This document shows positions 28,801 to 32,738 of a stretch of 42,184 nt of DNA, one piece after another. The stretch lies in assembly GCA_900768785.1 (NCBI GenBank), contig CAAGEG010000128.1, positions 1 through 42,184 on the forward strand, read 5' to 3'. The DNA is from an uncultured Prevotella sp. (GTDB lineage Bacteria > Bacteroidota > Bacteroidia > Bacteroidales > Bacteroidaceae). How positions within the stretch are numbered: position 1 is the stretch's first letter; every line of letters begins with the position of its first letter. The translations under genes were made by a program, and so were the position numbers. The notes below the pieces were generated by a model that had not been told where the DNA came from, ran no database searches, and saw nothing but the letters and a program-made list of their open reading frames with translations.

Positions 28801-30678
28801 TACAAGTTTGTCACTTACATTGCCGATGTATGGTGCTATTATACCTGTAGCTGCACCCATTGCCAGACCATGTGCCACTTGTCCTCCAACTGCACCGAGA
28901 GAATAATCGCCTACCTCGTAACGTCCTGTTTCTTCGTTTATGCCAAGTTCACCGCCCCATTTAATCTGATTGAGAGTTTCGCCTAACCCCTCAAAGGTTG
29001 CAAAATTAGCACCGCCTGCTATTGCACCGCCAAGCATACGACCTCCGAGCGTTGTCGCAAACTTTCGCACAGCTGCTTCACCTACATACTTGCTTGCAAG
29101 CGACATTCCTCCTTTAAGCACACCACTGCCTACACCTGCAGAAGCAAGTACTGCCGGGTCTAAAGCGAATCCTGTTACCATTCCGGCAATACCGGCAATT
29201 TTATGATTTTCCCCAAAACGTTGTTCTGCAACTTCTTTTGCTTCCCAATCACCTGTTGTACCTGCTTGCACTCTCGCTGCCATTTGCATGAGAGTTCCGA
29301 AAGCATTAGCACCGGCTACTTTACGCAAGAAAAAATCAAGTGCATCTTTTGGTGCGTTTTGTTGCACAGCATATTCAAACATACGCATGTCGCTCTGCTC
29401 TCGTGCCATTTCTTTTGCGGCTTTCTGCAATTGCTCATCAGTCGCTTGTGGAAAACGATTCTTAAGTGCGTAGTGAATATCGTCTATAATAGCGTTCTGT
29501 TTTTCTTCGCCAAGCATATTCCACGCATCATCTGCCATTTCATACAAATCGTGGTATTTAAGGTGCGTGGATTCAGCAGATATTGAATTGTTAATCAAGT
29601 CCGTTCCTTGACCGCCTGTAGCATTATTCGCCTGTGCAAACCAACGAAGAAGATTTTTAAATGTCGGTGTATTCTTCTTAACCAAATAATCCTTAAAGTC
29701 TTTACCACTCGCTTCCTCTGCAGACTGCCATACGAGTGCAGCTGTGTTTTCAGGGTCAAATTTTTGTAGAGCAGTGTTTATTCTCGTTTCAGAATCTTTG
29801 GCAATACGGTTTCTCTTATGTAATTTACCCTCAACGGTGGCAACTTCCCATTCATCACGCTTTTTAAGATTTTCAAGAGATTGTTCAAGCGGAGTATTTA
29901 CTTCTTCTCCACTACTTGTATAATATTTATCTCCCCAGATTCCTTTTTCTGCATTGAACTTACGTTCTTTTCCGGCACCGCTTCTTGCTTTCTGCATATT
30001 GTTCATCTGAGAAACAAAGTCTTCTTTAGACTTATCAATACGGTTAAAAAAGCAATTAAGGTTTACGTCCTTACGAACTTTTTCCAAGTCCTCCGGAGTG
30101 GGTTGCCAACCGCTTTGCTCTTGAACTTGCTGCTGTGCCTGTCTCTCTTGATTGGGTTGTTCTGATGGCAGTTGTTGTGCTTCAGCATCATATTGCGAAG
30201 TTTCTACTTGTGGGCGAACAGTAATAGAATCAGTAGTGCCGCTATTACTGTCTTCGTCCATTGTGCTCTGGTTATTGTTTTGGGCAGTTTGCTGATATGC
30301 TTGAACTTGTACTTTAGGCTGAGGTTTTTGCTCCGATATTTCTGTCGGAGCATCTTCTTTTGTTGAGAATGTTTTTAACGAACGCTCGTTGGATTTATCA
30401 TTCAAATTCGGAGGCAGCATCATTGATGAAAAATCATCTTCGCTGCCAACATCTAAGCCTAACTTAAGACTCTTTTTGTAATACCAATCCCTATCTTCCT
30501 TGTTCTCCAAGTCTCTAGAGAAAGTTTCATAGCTACCGGTATTCACACCGTTTTTACGCATTTTCTCATAAAGCCACTTTCGGTCTCTTTCGTCCCATGG
30601 GTTGGCATCACCTGAAATACTTGTGCTATCTACATTCCACTGAAAACGTTCTTTCAGCCTATTTTTATTCTCAAACAT
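10147..30678 (-). CDS. Giant multidomain polyvalent protein, probably virion-borne (6,843 aa)
   Basis: One uninterrupted 20.5-kb frame. Approximate order of regions: charged N-terminus and Gln/Glu-rich linker (1-200); helical part; Gly/Ala-rich hydrophobic segments (490-620); SH3-like beta region (1125-1265); long disordered linker; DdrB-type ParB-like domain (1620-2020); BECR-like domain 1 (2080-2260); a 70-residue FGRDLSKDEIRAGKELAKD module (2350-2416); a module with DPEVFAIGVEMSYL and AFYNGARDLPE (2690-2750); coiled coil with IASEAE repeats (2790-2875); disordered linker (3066-3183); N6-methylase fold (3190-3460); SNF2-type helicase (3990-4600); a GYKVFVLKNGKLYPPMV module (4910-5086); zincin-like domain (5150-5330); BECR-like domain 2 (5413-5543); long helical C-terminus with a hydrophobic segment near 6480-6513. 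Polyvalent proteins of this kind are known from phages and conjugative elements and are thought to enter the host with the DNA and protect or process it. Position between small ejection-type proteins and the portal suggests a gp16-like ejection role. Confidence 0.85.
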   Translation of the reverse strand: MFENKNRLKERFQWNVDSTSISGDANPWDERDRKWLYEKMRKNGVNTGSYETFSRDLENKEDRDWYYKKSLKLGLDVGSEDDFSSMMLPPNLNDKSNERSLKTFSTKEDAPTEISEQKPQPKVQVQAYQQTAQNNNQSTMDEDSNSGTTDSITVRPQVETSQYDAEAQQLPSEQPNQERQAQQQVQEQSGWQPTPEDLEKVRKDVNLNCFFNRIDKSKEDFVSQMNNMQKARSGAGKERKFNAEKGIWGDKYYTSSGEEVNTPLEQSLENLKKRDEWEVATVEGKLHKRNRIAKDSETRINTALQKFDPENTAALVWQSAEEASGKDFKDYLVKKNTPTFKNLLRWFAQANNATGGQGTDLINNSISAESTHLKYHDLYEMADDAWNMLGEEKQNAIIDDIHYALKNRFPQATDEQLQKAAKEMAREQSDMRMFEYAVQQNAPKDALDFFLRKVAGANAFGTLMQMAARVQAGTTGDWEAKEVAEQRFGENHKIAGIAGMVTGFALDPAVLASAGVGSGVLKGGMSLASKYVGEAAVRKFATTLGGRMLGGAIAGGANFATFEGLGETLNQIKWGGELGINEETGRYEVGDYSLGAVGGQVAHGLAMGAATGIIAPYIGNVSDKLVKATSSTVGKTGLRAAELGVSTVAEGTIFSVPEMYNAIDNAEEFINQLSDENSPYYIADEKERQVEIDRIRENRNGTIMDVWTDNLAMIAGFKTQHALKSAPRVISELANSKAGKAGFETRLRRILDGQPELSLTDDEKRELENGGYSDLTELTSEYSEYLRQKAKYDKSLVKVGKDIPEPELPYNRFVELVKDNSISEAARAKMYYYVTGHFVPMSSVLGYNMIENKDSEWKVKDYVVQSIGANGVITSRTFDSKSRAEVEVGNIMRQAELNSVDIGERTYDYVAENKRLWDACMEYSLKPGVNLRAPELYRLVRMLDEETANRLFGEIFENVKNQGTRHSSAELREQINEYYGVDVDKAIGKERNRRSEAEQKAIDDYMEKLYSIVNVKRPTEQTKDAPSDFVDPNVPHTNEEFANLLGISEEADDNKGMEDKSPDFMRGYKATPDERRDICIELSDPDNTAAQEAWKGVLQSISDEADMLEMTSRADEEKRRHADGKFHPVVLKGKDKGTKYLIDGNIVFNEDGTVDAEKSDNTVVVYDPATDKKTIIAPTSDFGVLQGLEPYSITEADRLRERNMYVRYQVNDARGLLNFEPGDNIVLPTGENAQVLSIDLANDEIAVALENGTLQNVSIKELQRIHDEKILKDYNERHPKNTKEPQGSPEERISQPEEKTTETINEQPIVSEQNNVKTGVPEKYEPNMEIAIRNEDGTESDAVIMGYVRYENGKFVPDENGNIIEYYSNNEVLHEHKSELDKKVLSYTRDEKPNEQSEPISETITESETKIDNTPQQTVVNEQPQEQEPINNVVNNTIEQPITDETQAEKPQDGQQTQTVEQQSMPRFEDGEENWYATTPEQAHSYVYNEAGLSRSEANDFVNVQVEEARKNLLKAQNTAMPKMGKSIQKFNEQKKLRLEKIEQAKNELGYWEKVREIQNGVSRTEQQQFIAEQERLHNEAVAKAQEEYEARKKFETEREEVGFANPMPAIEERYNATPKKYGYEDEISLPDGTVVKGRFVLHESGATTPSHNSETFAKSDGFPMDENGNSVNDRDYERDLQAQQHTKDMAASYDQRALQEVPIVSKQGVVLSGNGRTMGREIAARNNTDAKYIEYLKNHPQKFGFTADDVTSMQHPSVSFELAEELPYTAETFAKFNQQEKKTQNKTEQAVKLGKTVKDELFGRIVNSIKSYDSLNDFYSDADASLNSIYQLKEAGILSKTQLAEMTDGAKGNEKLSALGREFLENMLIGKAFSNEPDVLRMLTEEPAMRQTVITALGEIADNIVLDNGYSLQNELSEAIKLCYEARNSGAKYGDIVSVFARQGILFADPDELQTAADFNNASILLIADALNDKRVTLLKTVLQLYNDRARQSAAGQADIFTGTVEDKETILKDVLNYIYDNYGKRKELEKARQDAVERRKAEGIQQNGNAERGDAGIKESVEDKRFERTVSTTTRLIDPREMSDEERTKRGDKLRTAEPVYVAPNQIVATKDKSARKVAEEWWDNNVGEPQWYETEAGEVEINRNSVESSLAHRYGQMKLDAITSLVDGFANAVYLGTMPDGTRQDGVNNHYFAYPIIYNGKRCYVFCRAMHDNNINRLYVHEVFLEEGIKKGNTFQTAASQPHGGISLYRDILANVLKETSAKTELQQPNNAVSSGFSLSADYENGITSAEPNSKPTVSANKGSDNSVSEQEKSEKLAAIEQPNEMQVSVATAEAETNENGQESKASYTIASTSYTNKKGKTSPMHLVTFGRDLSKDEIRAGKELAKDSRGWYDKEKGGFMMRSEEAAKELAETLMKGDEEIIKDSQPLSIENVRKFSDTNDLQIKVNSVTSDMPKQEEPQYDNSREDEIFDKTQELIAGDIKTGKYKDIQSVYAIISKLEQESKAILDRVETSENKAGELEKLANVNGQLKAFEYMLPRFHESIRIAERNEALAKYSIKIGDKIMYQGKEATVYDADARYVTLDTGLAPIIYTNVPWEEAELPENNVSQPKKINVENLAAGLKKDGKAKLSDYSENNTDYTKAEQTNKETNKESNKNQEQPKEKSKWVNDEDADRFEELRERLRRKLGGQMNMGVDPEVFAIGVEMSYLMLKKGARKFGEFAKNLIEALGDEVRPYIKAFYNGARDLPEMADYEKEMTPYEEVRSFDVMNFDKTGAKDLIATAENIALEQVAERALKDTNDKLKKERNEQRKQREQQIAADTKVIASEAETIASEAESIAKNASDGAKLKESESKIDESLNKVNEQLALLGYYEAEEVEKDYNEAYGYMRNAEKKALTDAAKLAKQLADDLGIDLKITSSTSYSKSKKQTIVNSNIAPSGGDISIRLPLNEGKELYINIGIDPEQSEHSIFHTTDNLQVKGIMYRIDSPKESGANKYGSNMFTSPDVTYSDLLKQVSRLAKDYLPEKSETDKATKQVLEVLKSGKAPNKTKEKLVKPEQQLGSLFDNLVEKTNFAETKDNNNGQEVHLQPRTGTSERESGYQRRQNESLGESKQYEDERTDSRGMAGRSGSNSMSNTGRSTSVSELSDSKSNVSKSQKELSPIPAGERKNVRNNHVERASEQAPKSTASRIDANIAAIETMQRLMESGASATPKDMEILRKFSGWGGLGAAFKEYTEYDKRLRNLLSPDAYEAANLSRNTAYYTPAPIIDAMWDIARTMGFRGGNVLEGSAGIGKILGLMPMDLSERSNLHAVEIDETTGGILSLLYPDANVEIKGFETVSVPNGSIDLAITNVPFGDIKVTDTTGDKDLSRKFRYIHDFCIAKNVRKLKEGGLGIFISSSGTLDSPTSAKLRLWLTNEGNSDVVGAFRLNNQTFGGAGVTADIIVVRKRVNGKKSANAIDISSTSPIRTVEYNTGETKRGSNEVIIKDLALDINKHFAEHPEDMAGEMAFAFERGDSYRATSAGLYPKDGINQEQRLAEWASKFKDMDWDKAEELKPTQVVYEELGKDAKEGSMILDKNGNLCLAQQGKAVPLDVNSNKVKGHTKAECFNSYKAIKDALNDVLSYQTNNSDETGLQEQLKKLNKAYDTFVDTYGHLNNNRSIPFLRKDIDFPSIAALENFKETGDKSGKRIETFGKTDIFFRRVVEKENEPKPTTVKDGVITSIYLNGRIDVPYISEQLGLKEAEVRNEIISKGLGFENPVTTEMEVSYEYLSGNVREKLRQARENNIDGRYDTNIKALEKIIPMNIPAHLIEFTLGSSWVEPKLYEDFVKERTGIDVKLTNAGGTWVMNEPYWVEREQNKAMGVKSELCNKTIYGHELIKAAITCKSITVSRTETTGYGSNKSTQTIVDKEATMLCASKVDEIRQDFKDWARDIMQKDPAMSERMETTYNELFNNSVPLEIPDEFIPEHFGGAATIVNGKNFKLRPHQAKAVIRATTQPLMLAHEVGTGKTYTLITTAMEMRRLGTARKPMIVVQNATVGQFVSSAKALYPNAKILTLEDTDRKKEGRYNFYAKIRYNDWDMIVVPQSVFELIPDSEERQIRFVEDKVEEKMAVLEKMRDASSDSKDPAIRQAERELKSLQDELNDLKVSVNERNSGGEKDKKREAKIKQNAKAKAQEMLDRETDDVIDFDEMDIDALLIDEAHEYKHLGFATAMQRGVKGVDSSYSKKSQGAYLKTQAVLEKNNYKNVVFATGTPISNTAAEIWTFMRYLMPADTMKEYGIYYFDDFVRNFGNIQQMLEFSTNGKFKENNRFAGYVNLPELVRIWSGIADTVLTREAGGVSDKIPEIEGGKAADIYLPQTKALRSVMKFVKSQLDAYDKMSGKEKKANIYIPVKMFGIAKAAAVDARLVLEDAVDEPNSKTNEAVRQTLRSLNDTKDYNGTVAIFADNYMNKSTGFNLYEDIRKKLNEAGVPEERIVVMKSGMSIKKKLETFDKVNSGEVRVIMGSTFTLGTGVNIQERLHTLIHIDAPNRPMDYTQRNGRILRQGNLHNEWGLPVRVIRFGVEDSLDVTAYQRLKTKGAIADSIKESKKLISNSMENRVLEEEQDLFSDMTAQLSGSQYALLKNQIEKEVRKLESQKKGYEVDQTYIHNQKPRLKGLIQNAEKRISDSKEALAKVESAKIDGIKVGGKTFESIESMADYIKDYNSKQKEQQEKVRTAYGNDAKATSDLAVEIGGFTFNIHRVINKEQKQEKGQLSISFYSKTQMTYSCPELGLEDVPVDYQRLKSALEDIVNNVLTGKDFRERLEYAERDAERYKSELEQIVAREGKPFEHAEALKTAKQKLAEYEKLMKAELAEKEAKYAEMDSEVEEAKGVTYTEEDSEEVEDDDDNVAYRLRKDAPPTKTGIGYKVFVLKNGKLYPPMVANPNGEATPFGVWLDADAAPIAGVTKTGRQQVKAGGKGTQGGSGKLSYRPGWHLGEIPYALQFNRLNSETGQRELFPANFVWAEVEYANDVDYQEKAMSYGINKNGKFQHSLAGLPYLPENGSYKYRTNPDPNTDDWVITGAMKVNRILRPSEVDAMVEESGREPQERQAGAITDKQVDKLNAEIRDTMRKDLGMKRQQAEVLGEKLNTPINIIEDVNSITHANKEIENRRRNAKGWYDKKTGEIYVVLDNNTDVEDVSATVFHETVAHKGLRELVGEENYDKFLDEVYSHLQDELKSKIDREAGNSFFDDATKNGEKAKDYEQHRRKAVDELFGEMAEKPFEEFTKGERTLWQKIKDAVLEAINKFLGSLKLPKWVTLGDNELRYMLWRSKERLEHGKEHPIDVARDIVMRKELGLEDSAVYTMGDSPESFKARQRKAVENKGTVMPGLNDAQVKVVDVPKHEYTGNIKEATQQALDSAKKKYVPDGESRTLHYKNYGAEFDYSISGRALKESLNPKQQEKSDSRGVHLALAEHLDEVIGASIEVEEHPDYLKNEYGVRVTNKVNADVLMHRFYGAVTVDGKSYRVMTLMRENRNEGNGVYAYEVTKIEVLGGQTTKPFSVSSRKSNTSNDSHDLNSELEARDLNDLDGTTKGLLPLAKLLQNVEKSYDKGKKLLDASKLADEDTSLYRESNETGDVWKDGSIGLDERITMAATRLAMNHKDNVNYRNEAVRAINANLTSLNKAMSLQKKFDKATVKRVYDLARVLIQNGYISNMSQGEMMRLLAAVKNSVGKENIEDDVQKILDIMVNNQLKNAENVLHSIETIKGSKVDAKGVEVQGQLDPDGVQVMRTFSKARGWQKADIVQRMSEAQARIGSEDEAVSRDATLEYTGLQYAMEYIDNIQSGEIEESNLREELKQVYSSRSKEERATDEYKELKSSLEEAIRQSRIERVQEYHDLINKLSGTVGESIEKASQFKEEQKQRIRDIQHYANSDMEGHPCKEHYKLSLLGKIVNDNLFSFITAPLATFEQMMKMLGSKSANGEGYLYNYFVRGIIDARQKEIKGVRGKYKILDNKAKEIFGVDSWGDLIKKDNGMPKVDVVFKNGGKPETFKVSHGNLMYIYMVDKMLDGRMKLRKMGITEEKVEEIKNTLDPRFIQLADWIQDEFLVKTRNEYNETHKRLFGASMAAIEHYFPLKILANARVDKAEDLDNEEYNDGISTTTGSIIKRRRNVLALDLLNSNALSVILDHVATTEHWNAYAEMYRDINTLRTYKRFRNQVENMTTIYGSGEKLWRTFNDVCQLACGRYRPKRGNFDAAAVNIAKGASTAKVSFRLYTALKQLLSFPAYLPEVNAKYIAQDIVNPVGAWKWCSNNLPIFKERWDSRMSGDPRLLKTGEDWSLWKQEWVRIANRIGMSPNAFIDALTVSIGAHSIYKTRFDEYVRDGYSEELAERKAIQDAETAYNQTQQSSEGIYVSPIQIDKTWASTVFSLFGNARMAYTRKFVESINNINRNLNFSKREERIEFMKKQYVRDGIDEEKAEANAKRKLNRQIIKDLVNFALFGFGMQVAWYLGSNAYYLLFGDDDEEKQKMINEALTRSMFGGIEGLAGGDVMSQAGSMMLLGEGNPTYLTKDMPFASDISNIYSKLNSSHYAEAVTDIVNLAVQTGIGANPQSISEAVMGIVDACGGDVSLAHEAAICIGRILNVPKSQIDKLYFDEVDLSGDEVSDYSPKELAERYARHKLKRDVWVAPWEWNDSIQINKYENVAKSKIKERVNKLGNDTVNLSYEKHAEEYKAMQEKVKSIEKETDFVKLAEKWNDIYSNQDEYEKYNKYLMFKDMDKQLDDIVNKYLNSESSEEAKLCHKMILDYKASMIEVLDAEDTDVRKNALTQNNRLMQEFLNKYWSLHNSQSNR
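14050..14440 (-). other. Domain in giant protein: BECR-like / LPD-type module, copy 2
   Basis: Residues about 5413-5543: FDYSISGRALKESLNPKQQ, HLALAEHLDEVIGASIEVEE, then strands FYGAVTVDGKSYRVMTLMRE and YEVTKIEVLG. The same strand-helix-strand plan as copy 1 suggests two relatives of one fold in a single polypeptide, with little pairwise identity. Confidence 0.45.
14690..15230 (-). other. Domain in giant protein: zincin-like metallopeptidase candidate
   Basis: Residues about 5150-5330. The candidate zinc motif is FHETVAHKGLR, in which the second His is one residue further away than in classical HExxH. Downstream AVDELFGEMAEK offers a Glu that could be the third ligand. Similar HEaVaH-yGLR motifs occur in related Bacteroidota phage proteins as I remember them. 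Proteolysis is inferred, not shown. Confidence 0.5.
16895..18722 (-). other. Domain in giant protein: SNF2-type superfamily 2 helicase
   Basis: Residues about 3990-4600. FKLRPHQAKAV (Q-motif region), Walker A HEVGTGKTYT, Walker B LLIDEAHEYKHLG, motif III-like FATGTPISNTAAEIW, and C-terminal motifs GSTFTLGTGVNIQERL and QRNGRILRQGN. All key residues for ATP hydrolysis are present. A long charged coiled coil interrupts lobe 1 between the Walker A and DEAH motifs. Confidence 0.88.
20295..21100 (-). other. Domain in giant protein: N6-adenine methyltransferase fold, DarB-like
   Basis: Residues about 3190-3460. FSGWGGLGAAFKEY precedes SAM motif I NVLEGSAGIGKILGL; motif IV is TNVPFGD rather than the standard NPPY/DPPY; SGTLDSPTSAKLRLWLTNEG follows. 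The N-V-P-F form is typical of DarB-type methylase-helicase fusions as I remember them, so reduced or altered activity should not be assumed. Confidence 0.75.
21207..21422 (-). CDS. Candidate overprinted small gene inside the giant gene (71 aa)
   Basis: On the same strand as the giant gene but in another frame, an ATG at 21422-21420 opens a 71-aa frame ending at 21207. A TTG eight codons earlier is an alternative start. The product looks like a normal globular protein: MGKKYTYNLAPALPSEKA, then a helix-rich acidic half with MSELTQEEWLDVAEAILCL and TPDEARQYLNYLIASQM. The giant protein's own frame over these bases is a low-complexity Ser/Arg/Gln/Gly linker (residues about 3085-3157), the reverse of what a chance shadow frame would show. 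I do not know the family. Expression would need internal initiation on the giant mRNA. Confidence 0.4.
   Translation of the reverse strand: MGKKYTYNLAPALPSEKADTNADRMNRWERANNMKMSELTQEEWLDVAEAILCLTPDEARQYLNYLIASQM
23900..24440 (-). other. Domain in giant protein: BECR-like / LPD-type module, copy 1
   Basis: Residues about 2080-2260, core GEVEINRNSVESSLAHRYG, then a helix (LDAITSLVDGFANAVYLG) and strands with YPIIYNGKRCYVFCRAMHD. The pattern of a strand, a conserved residue set, a helix and antiparallel strands resembles the phage barnase-EndoU-ColicinE5-RelE-like and LPD3-type domains of polyvalent proteins. I cannot tell whether it is an active nuclease. Confidence 0.45.
24610..25815 (-). other. 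Domain in giant protein: DdrB-type ParB superfamily
   Basis: Residues about 1620-2020. Markers are LHESGATTPSHNSETFAKSD, the NDRDYERDLQAQQ segment and the diagnostic GVVLSGNGRTMGREIAARNN. Domains of this family accompany methylase/SNF2 helicases in phage and plasmid polyvalent proteins; a DNA-linked or nucleotide-dependent role is inferred from the ParB superfamily. Confidence 0.7.
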
Positions 30679-30717
30679 AATTGTTAATATAAAACCGTAT
30701 TGTTAATTCTTTATTAT

Positions 30718-31701
30718 TTATCTTCTGCTAGGTGGTGTATTGTCTGTGTCTGTTGTTACTCCTCCTATCTCACGTAGAGCCAGTTGAACATCCGGATTAT
30801 TTGCATTTTGCCCTATCCACTGCATCATTTGGTCTGTAGTCACAGGTGAAACTCTTCCTCTAGAATCAATGCTACCGGTTGGACGACCTTCTTGAGGCGT
30901 TTTGCCAAAAACGTACGAAATATTATGGTCATTCATACGAGATTTAGGAACTTTTACCATGCCGGAGCCGGTATAGAATTCCGTGTATTCACTTCCATTT
31001 TTAGAAGCATTTAATCTTTTTTGTTCAAGTCCTTCACTTGCTTGATTATGCCTGCGTTGTTCAGCAAGACTACTAGCCTGCAATCCCTCGTTTGCCTTGT
31101 TGTGACGTGATGTTTCTTCAGACTGCACATTGAACTGTCTTTGATTCTCGTCAAAGGTTTGCTGCCATTTCTGATTGTCATTGTCAAACTTCTTGTTGCG
31201 GAAGTCCACATCGTCGGCACGGTCTTGGCGACCTGCATCAAATGTTTTTTGCCAATTCTGTTGCTGCTGTTCCGCTTGTGTTACTTTGAAATTATAATCA
31301 CGGTCAGAATCTTTGATTTTCCCTAAAGTGAGTGCATAGTTTATCACTCTGTCTTTATTCTTATCACGCTCCGCCTGTGCTTTATCAAAACGTTCTTGTG
31401 CTTTTGCAGATAGATTTGGCAAATCCATTGGCTTCACTCCACGAGAATATGCAAACGCTGTATGGAAAGTACCGAGACCGTCAGCTATATTAGCCAAGAA
31501 TCTTGTACGTTTCTCCCTTTTTTCTCGTTTTTCCTGCTCCTCAGGCGTTTCTGGTTTGTATGCGGCTATCTCTTTACGCAAGTAATCTTCCAGTTCCGCA
31601 TAATTGCTCCCCATGAACTGTGAAGGACCGCTAACCGTAGTCGTGGTTGTATTTGTTGTGGTCGTACCACTTTCCTGCTTTTTCTCTAAATTGTTGCTCA
31701 T
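30718..31701 (-). CDS. Putative internal/ejection virion protein, coiled-coil (327 aa)
   Basis: The N-terminus has a Thr-rich stretch (TTTTNTTTTTVSG), followed by a helical segment (residues 35-110, including EEQEKREKREKRTRFLANIA) and a very polar Gln/Asn/Asp/Arg-rich coiled-coil region (residues 120-235) with imperfect repeats: NWQKTFDAGRQ and KWQQTFDENQRQ, then SRHNKANEGLQ and RRHNQASEGLE. The C-terminal 90 residues are a smaller mixed domain. No catalytic motif is visible. Position between a small Gly/Ala-rich protein and the giant protein parallels podovirus ejection proteins such as P22 gp20 or T7 gp15; that role is inferred from order and composition. It begins 12 bp after the 176-aa gene stop. 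Confidence 0.55.
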   Translation of the reverse strand: MSNNLEKKQESGTTTTNTTTTTVSGPSQFMGSNYAELEDYLRKEIAAYKPETPEEQEKREKREKRTRFLANIADGLGTFHTAFAYSRGVKPMDLPNLSAKAQERFDKAQAERDKNKDRVINYALTLGKIKDSDRDYNFKVTQAEQQQQNWQKTFDAGRQDRADDVDFRNKKFDNDNQKWQQTFDENQRQFNVQSEETSRHNKANEGLQASSLAEQRRHNQASEGLEQKRLNASKNGSEYTEFYTGSGMVKVPKSRMNDHNISYVFGKTPQEGRPTGSIDSRGRVSPVTTDQMMQWIGQNANNPDVQLALREIGGVTTDTDNTPPSRR

Positions 31702-31713
31702 AATATTTCGTTA

Positions 31714-32220
31714 TTAAGCAAGTCCGGAACCATTGCTATAACCGGCAAGTCCTGCACCCATTAAATTGCCAACCATATCTAACGCATTTACTTTCTGCCC
31801 TTTCAAACCACGTATTGTTTCATCAAGAGCATTGTCCGTAGCACGATACTGATTTTCAATAGCATCTTTTTGCTGATTACCTGCAATTGCAATTTTACTT
31901 GTTGCATCTGCTATAGCATTTGCATTAGCCGCTTTAGTAGCTGCCACAACCTCATCAGTCGTACCCATAACAGCTGCACTTCCTGCAGCCTGCTTGTTAC
32001 GCTGCTTAATCATTTCAGCAGTCTGTGTTAGCATAGCCTGTGCATCGGCACGCTGTGTAGCATCTTCGTTATACCTGCGGTTGTACCAGTCCTCGTTTTC
32101 TTGCTTCTGCTCATTAACCATTCTAATTTGCTCTTTGAGCATTTTGTTTTTACTGATACCACCAAGAATAGAGCCGCCTATCCCTGCAACTCCACCGATT
32201 ATTCCTCCTAACAAACTCAT
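31714..32220 (-). CDS. Putative internal/ejection virion protein, Gly/Ala-rich (168 aa)
   Basis: I prefer the ATG at 32220 (MSLLGGIIGGVAGIGGSILG) over the in-frame ATG at 32244, because the former gives the usual N-terminus and a longer leader. The first 20 residues are Gly/Ile-rich and hydrophobic, followed by a long amphipathic helix (KNKMLKEQIRMVNEQKQENE onward), an Ala/Asn-rich helical centre (TKAANANAIADATSKIAIAG) and a Gly-rich end. This is the familiar composition of T7 gp14 / P22 gp7-type internal proteins, which leave the head early in infection and enter the envelope. It is the first gene of the leftward structural operon. Confidence 0.6.
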   Translation of the reverse strand: MSLLGGIIGGVAGIGGSILGGISKNKMLKEQIRMVNEQKQENEDWYNRRYNEDATQRADAQAMLTQTAEMIKQRNKQAAGSAAVMGTTDEVVAATKAANANAIADATSKIAIAGNQQKDAIENQYRATDNALDETIRGLKGQKVNALDMVGNLMGAGLAGYSNGSGLA

Positions 32221-32260
32221 ATTGTCTCTTTTTAAGTTAATCAAAACATAAAATCAGCCT

Positions 32261-32268
32261 CAAAGATA
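32261..32268 (-). promoter_or_regulatory. -7 element of the leftward structural operon
   Basis: Leftward strand TATCTTTG matches TAnnTTTG, about 40 nt before the preferred ATG at 32220. No TTTG is seen at the -33 position, so activation by another factor is possible. Confidence 0.5.
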
Positions 32269-32274
32269 AGTCAC

Positions 32275-32282
32275 TACCTTTG
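32275..32282 (+). promoter_or_regulatory. -7 element of the rightward small-terminase gene
   Basis: TACCTTTG matches TAnnTTTG, giving a leader of about 18-20 nt to the ATG at 32307. No TTTG at -33. The two promoters overlap almost completely, back to back. Confidence 0.5.
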
Positions 32283-32306
32283 CATTATTATTTTAAGTTT
32301 TGATTT

Positions 32307-32678
32307 ATGGGAAGAAAAGCAAATGACGGTCGGGGAAGACTTGGAGGCAGGCAGCCCGGAGTTGGTAACAAAGATAAAAAGCCATTAAGAGATGCTATAC
32401 GCACTCGCTCTGAAGACTATTTTTGTAATCCGTGCATACCTGTGTATGACGACAACGGAAATCCAACAGGAGAATACATTACTCGCTGCGAAGAGGACAT
32501 GAATAACCTTGACCCGGCTACACGCCTTAACGCACAAATTCAGTTAGCAAAATTCCATACACCTCAAATGGCTTCAACAAACGTGGATTTGAATGTACGT
32601 TCAAACAACAGGGAACTATCAGAACGGCTCGCACTCCTTGCAGCAGGAAAAGAGATTGCTCCTGAAGAAGACGAATAG
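32307..32678 (+). CDS. Probable terminase small subunit (123 aa)
   Basis: The small subunit recognises phage DNA and guides the large subunit. The N-terminus MGRKANDGRGRLGGRQPGVG followed by NKDKKPLRDAI is the basic 'GGRxxGxxNK' start I know from putative small terminases in Bacteroides phages. A region of about 35 residues containing CIPVYDDNGNPTGEYITRCE follows, then LDPATRLNAQIQLAKFHTPQM, a helical motif also usual in this group, and a short acidic tail. It is transcribed opposite to the large subunit and sits 26 kb from it, next to the integrase-side end of the phage genome. A general DNA-binding protein is the alternative. Confidence 0.55.
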   Translation: MGRKANDGRGRLGGRQPGVGNKDKKPLRDAIRTRSEDYFCNPCIPVYDDNGNPTGEYITRCEEDMNNLDPATRLNAQIQLAKFHTPQMASTNVDLNVRSNNRELSERLALLAAGKEIAPEEDE

Positions 32679-32712
32679 AAATGCCCTTTACTACTTTTTA
32701 CTGTTTTAGTGA

Positions 32713-32738
32713 CAAAGAGGAGCGTTTGCTCCTCTTTG
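32713..32738. terminator. Perfect 11-bp hairpin after the small-terminase gene
   Basis: CAAAGAGGAGC and GCTCCTCTTTG form an uninterrupted 11-bp stem around a GTTT loop, 35 bp past the stop codon. The T-tract after it is short (CATTTCTT), so termination is likely but not certain; the stem can form in RNA of either strand. Confidence 0.6.

Noticed and set aside
10147..30678. crAss-like phage identity because of the giant protein
   Set aside because: I find no DFDGD-type RNA polymerase motif in the giant protein; integrase and gene order differ from typical crAss-like genomes.
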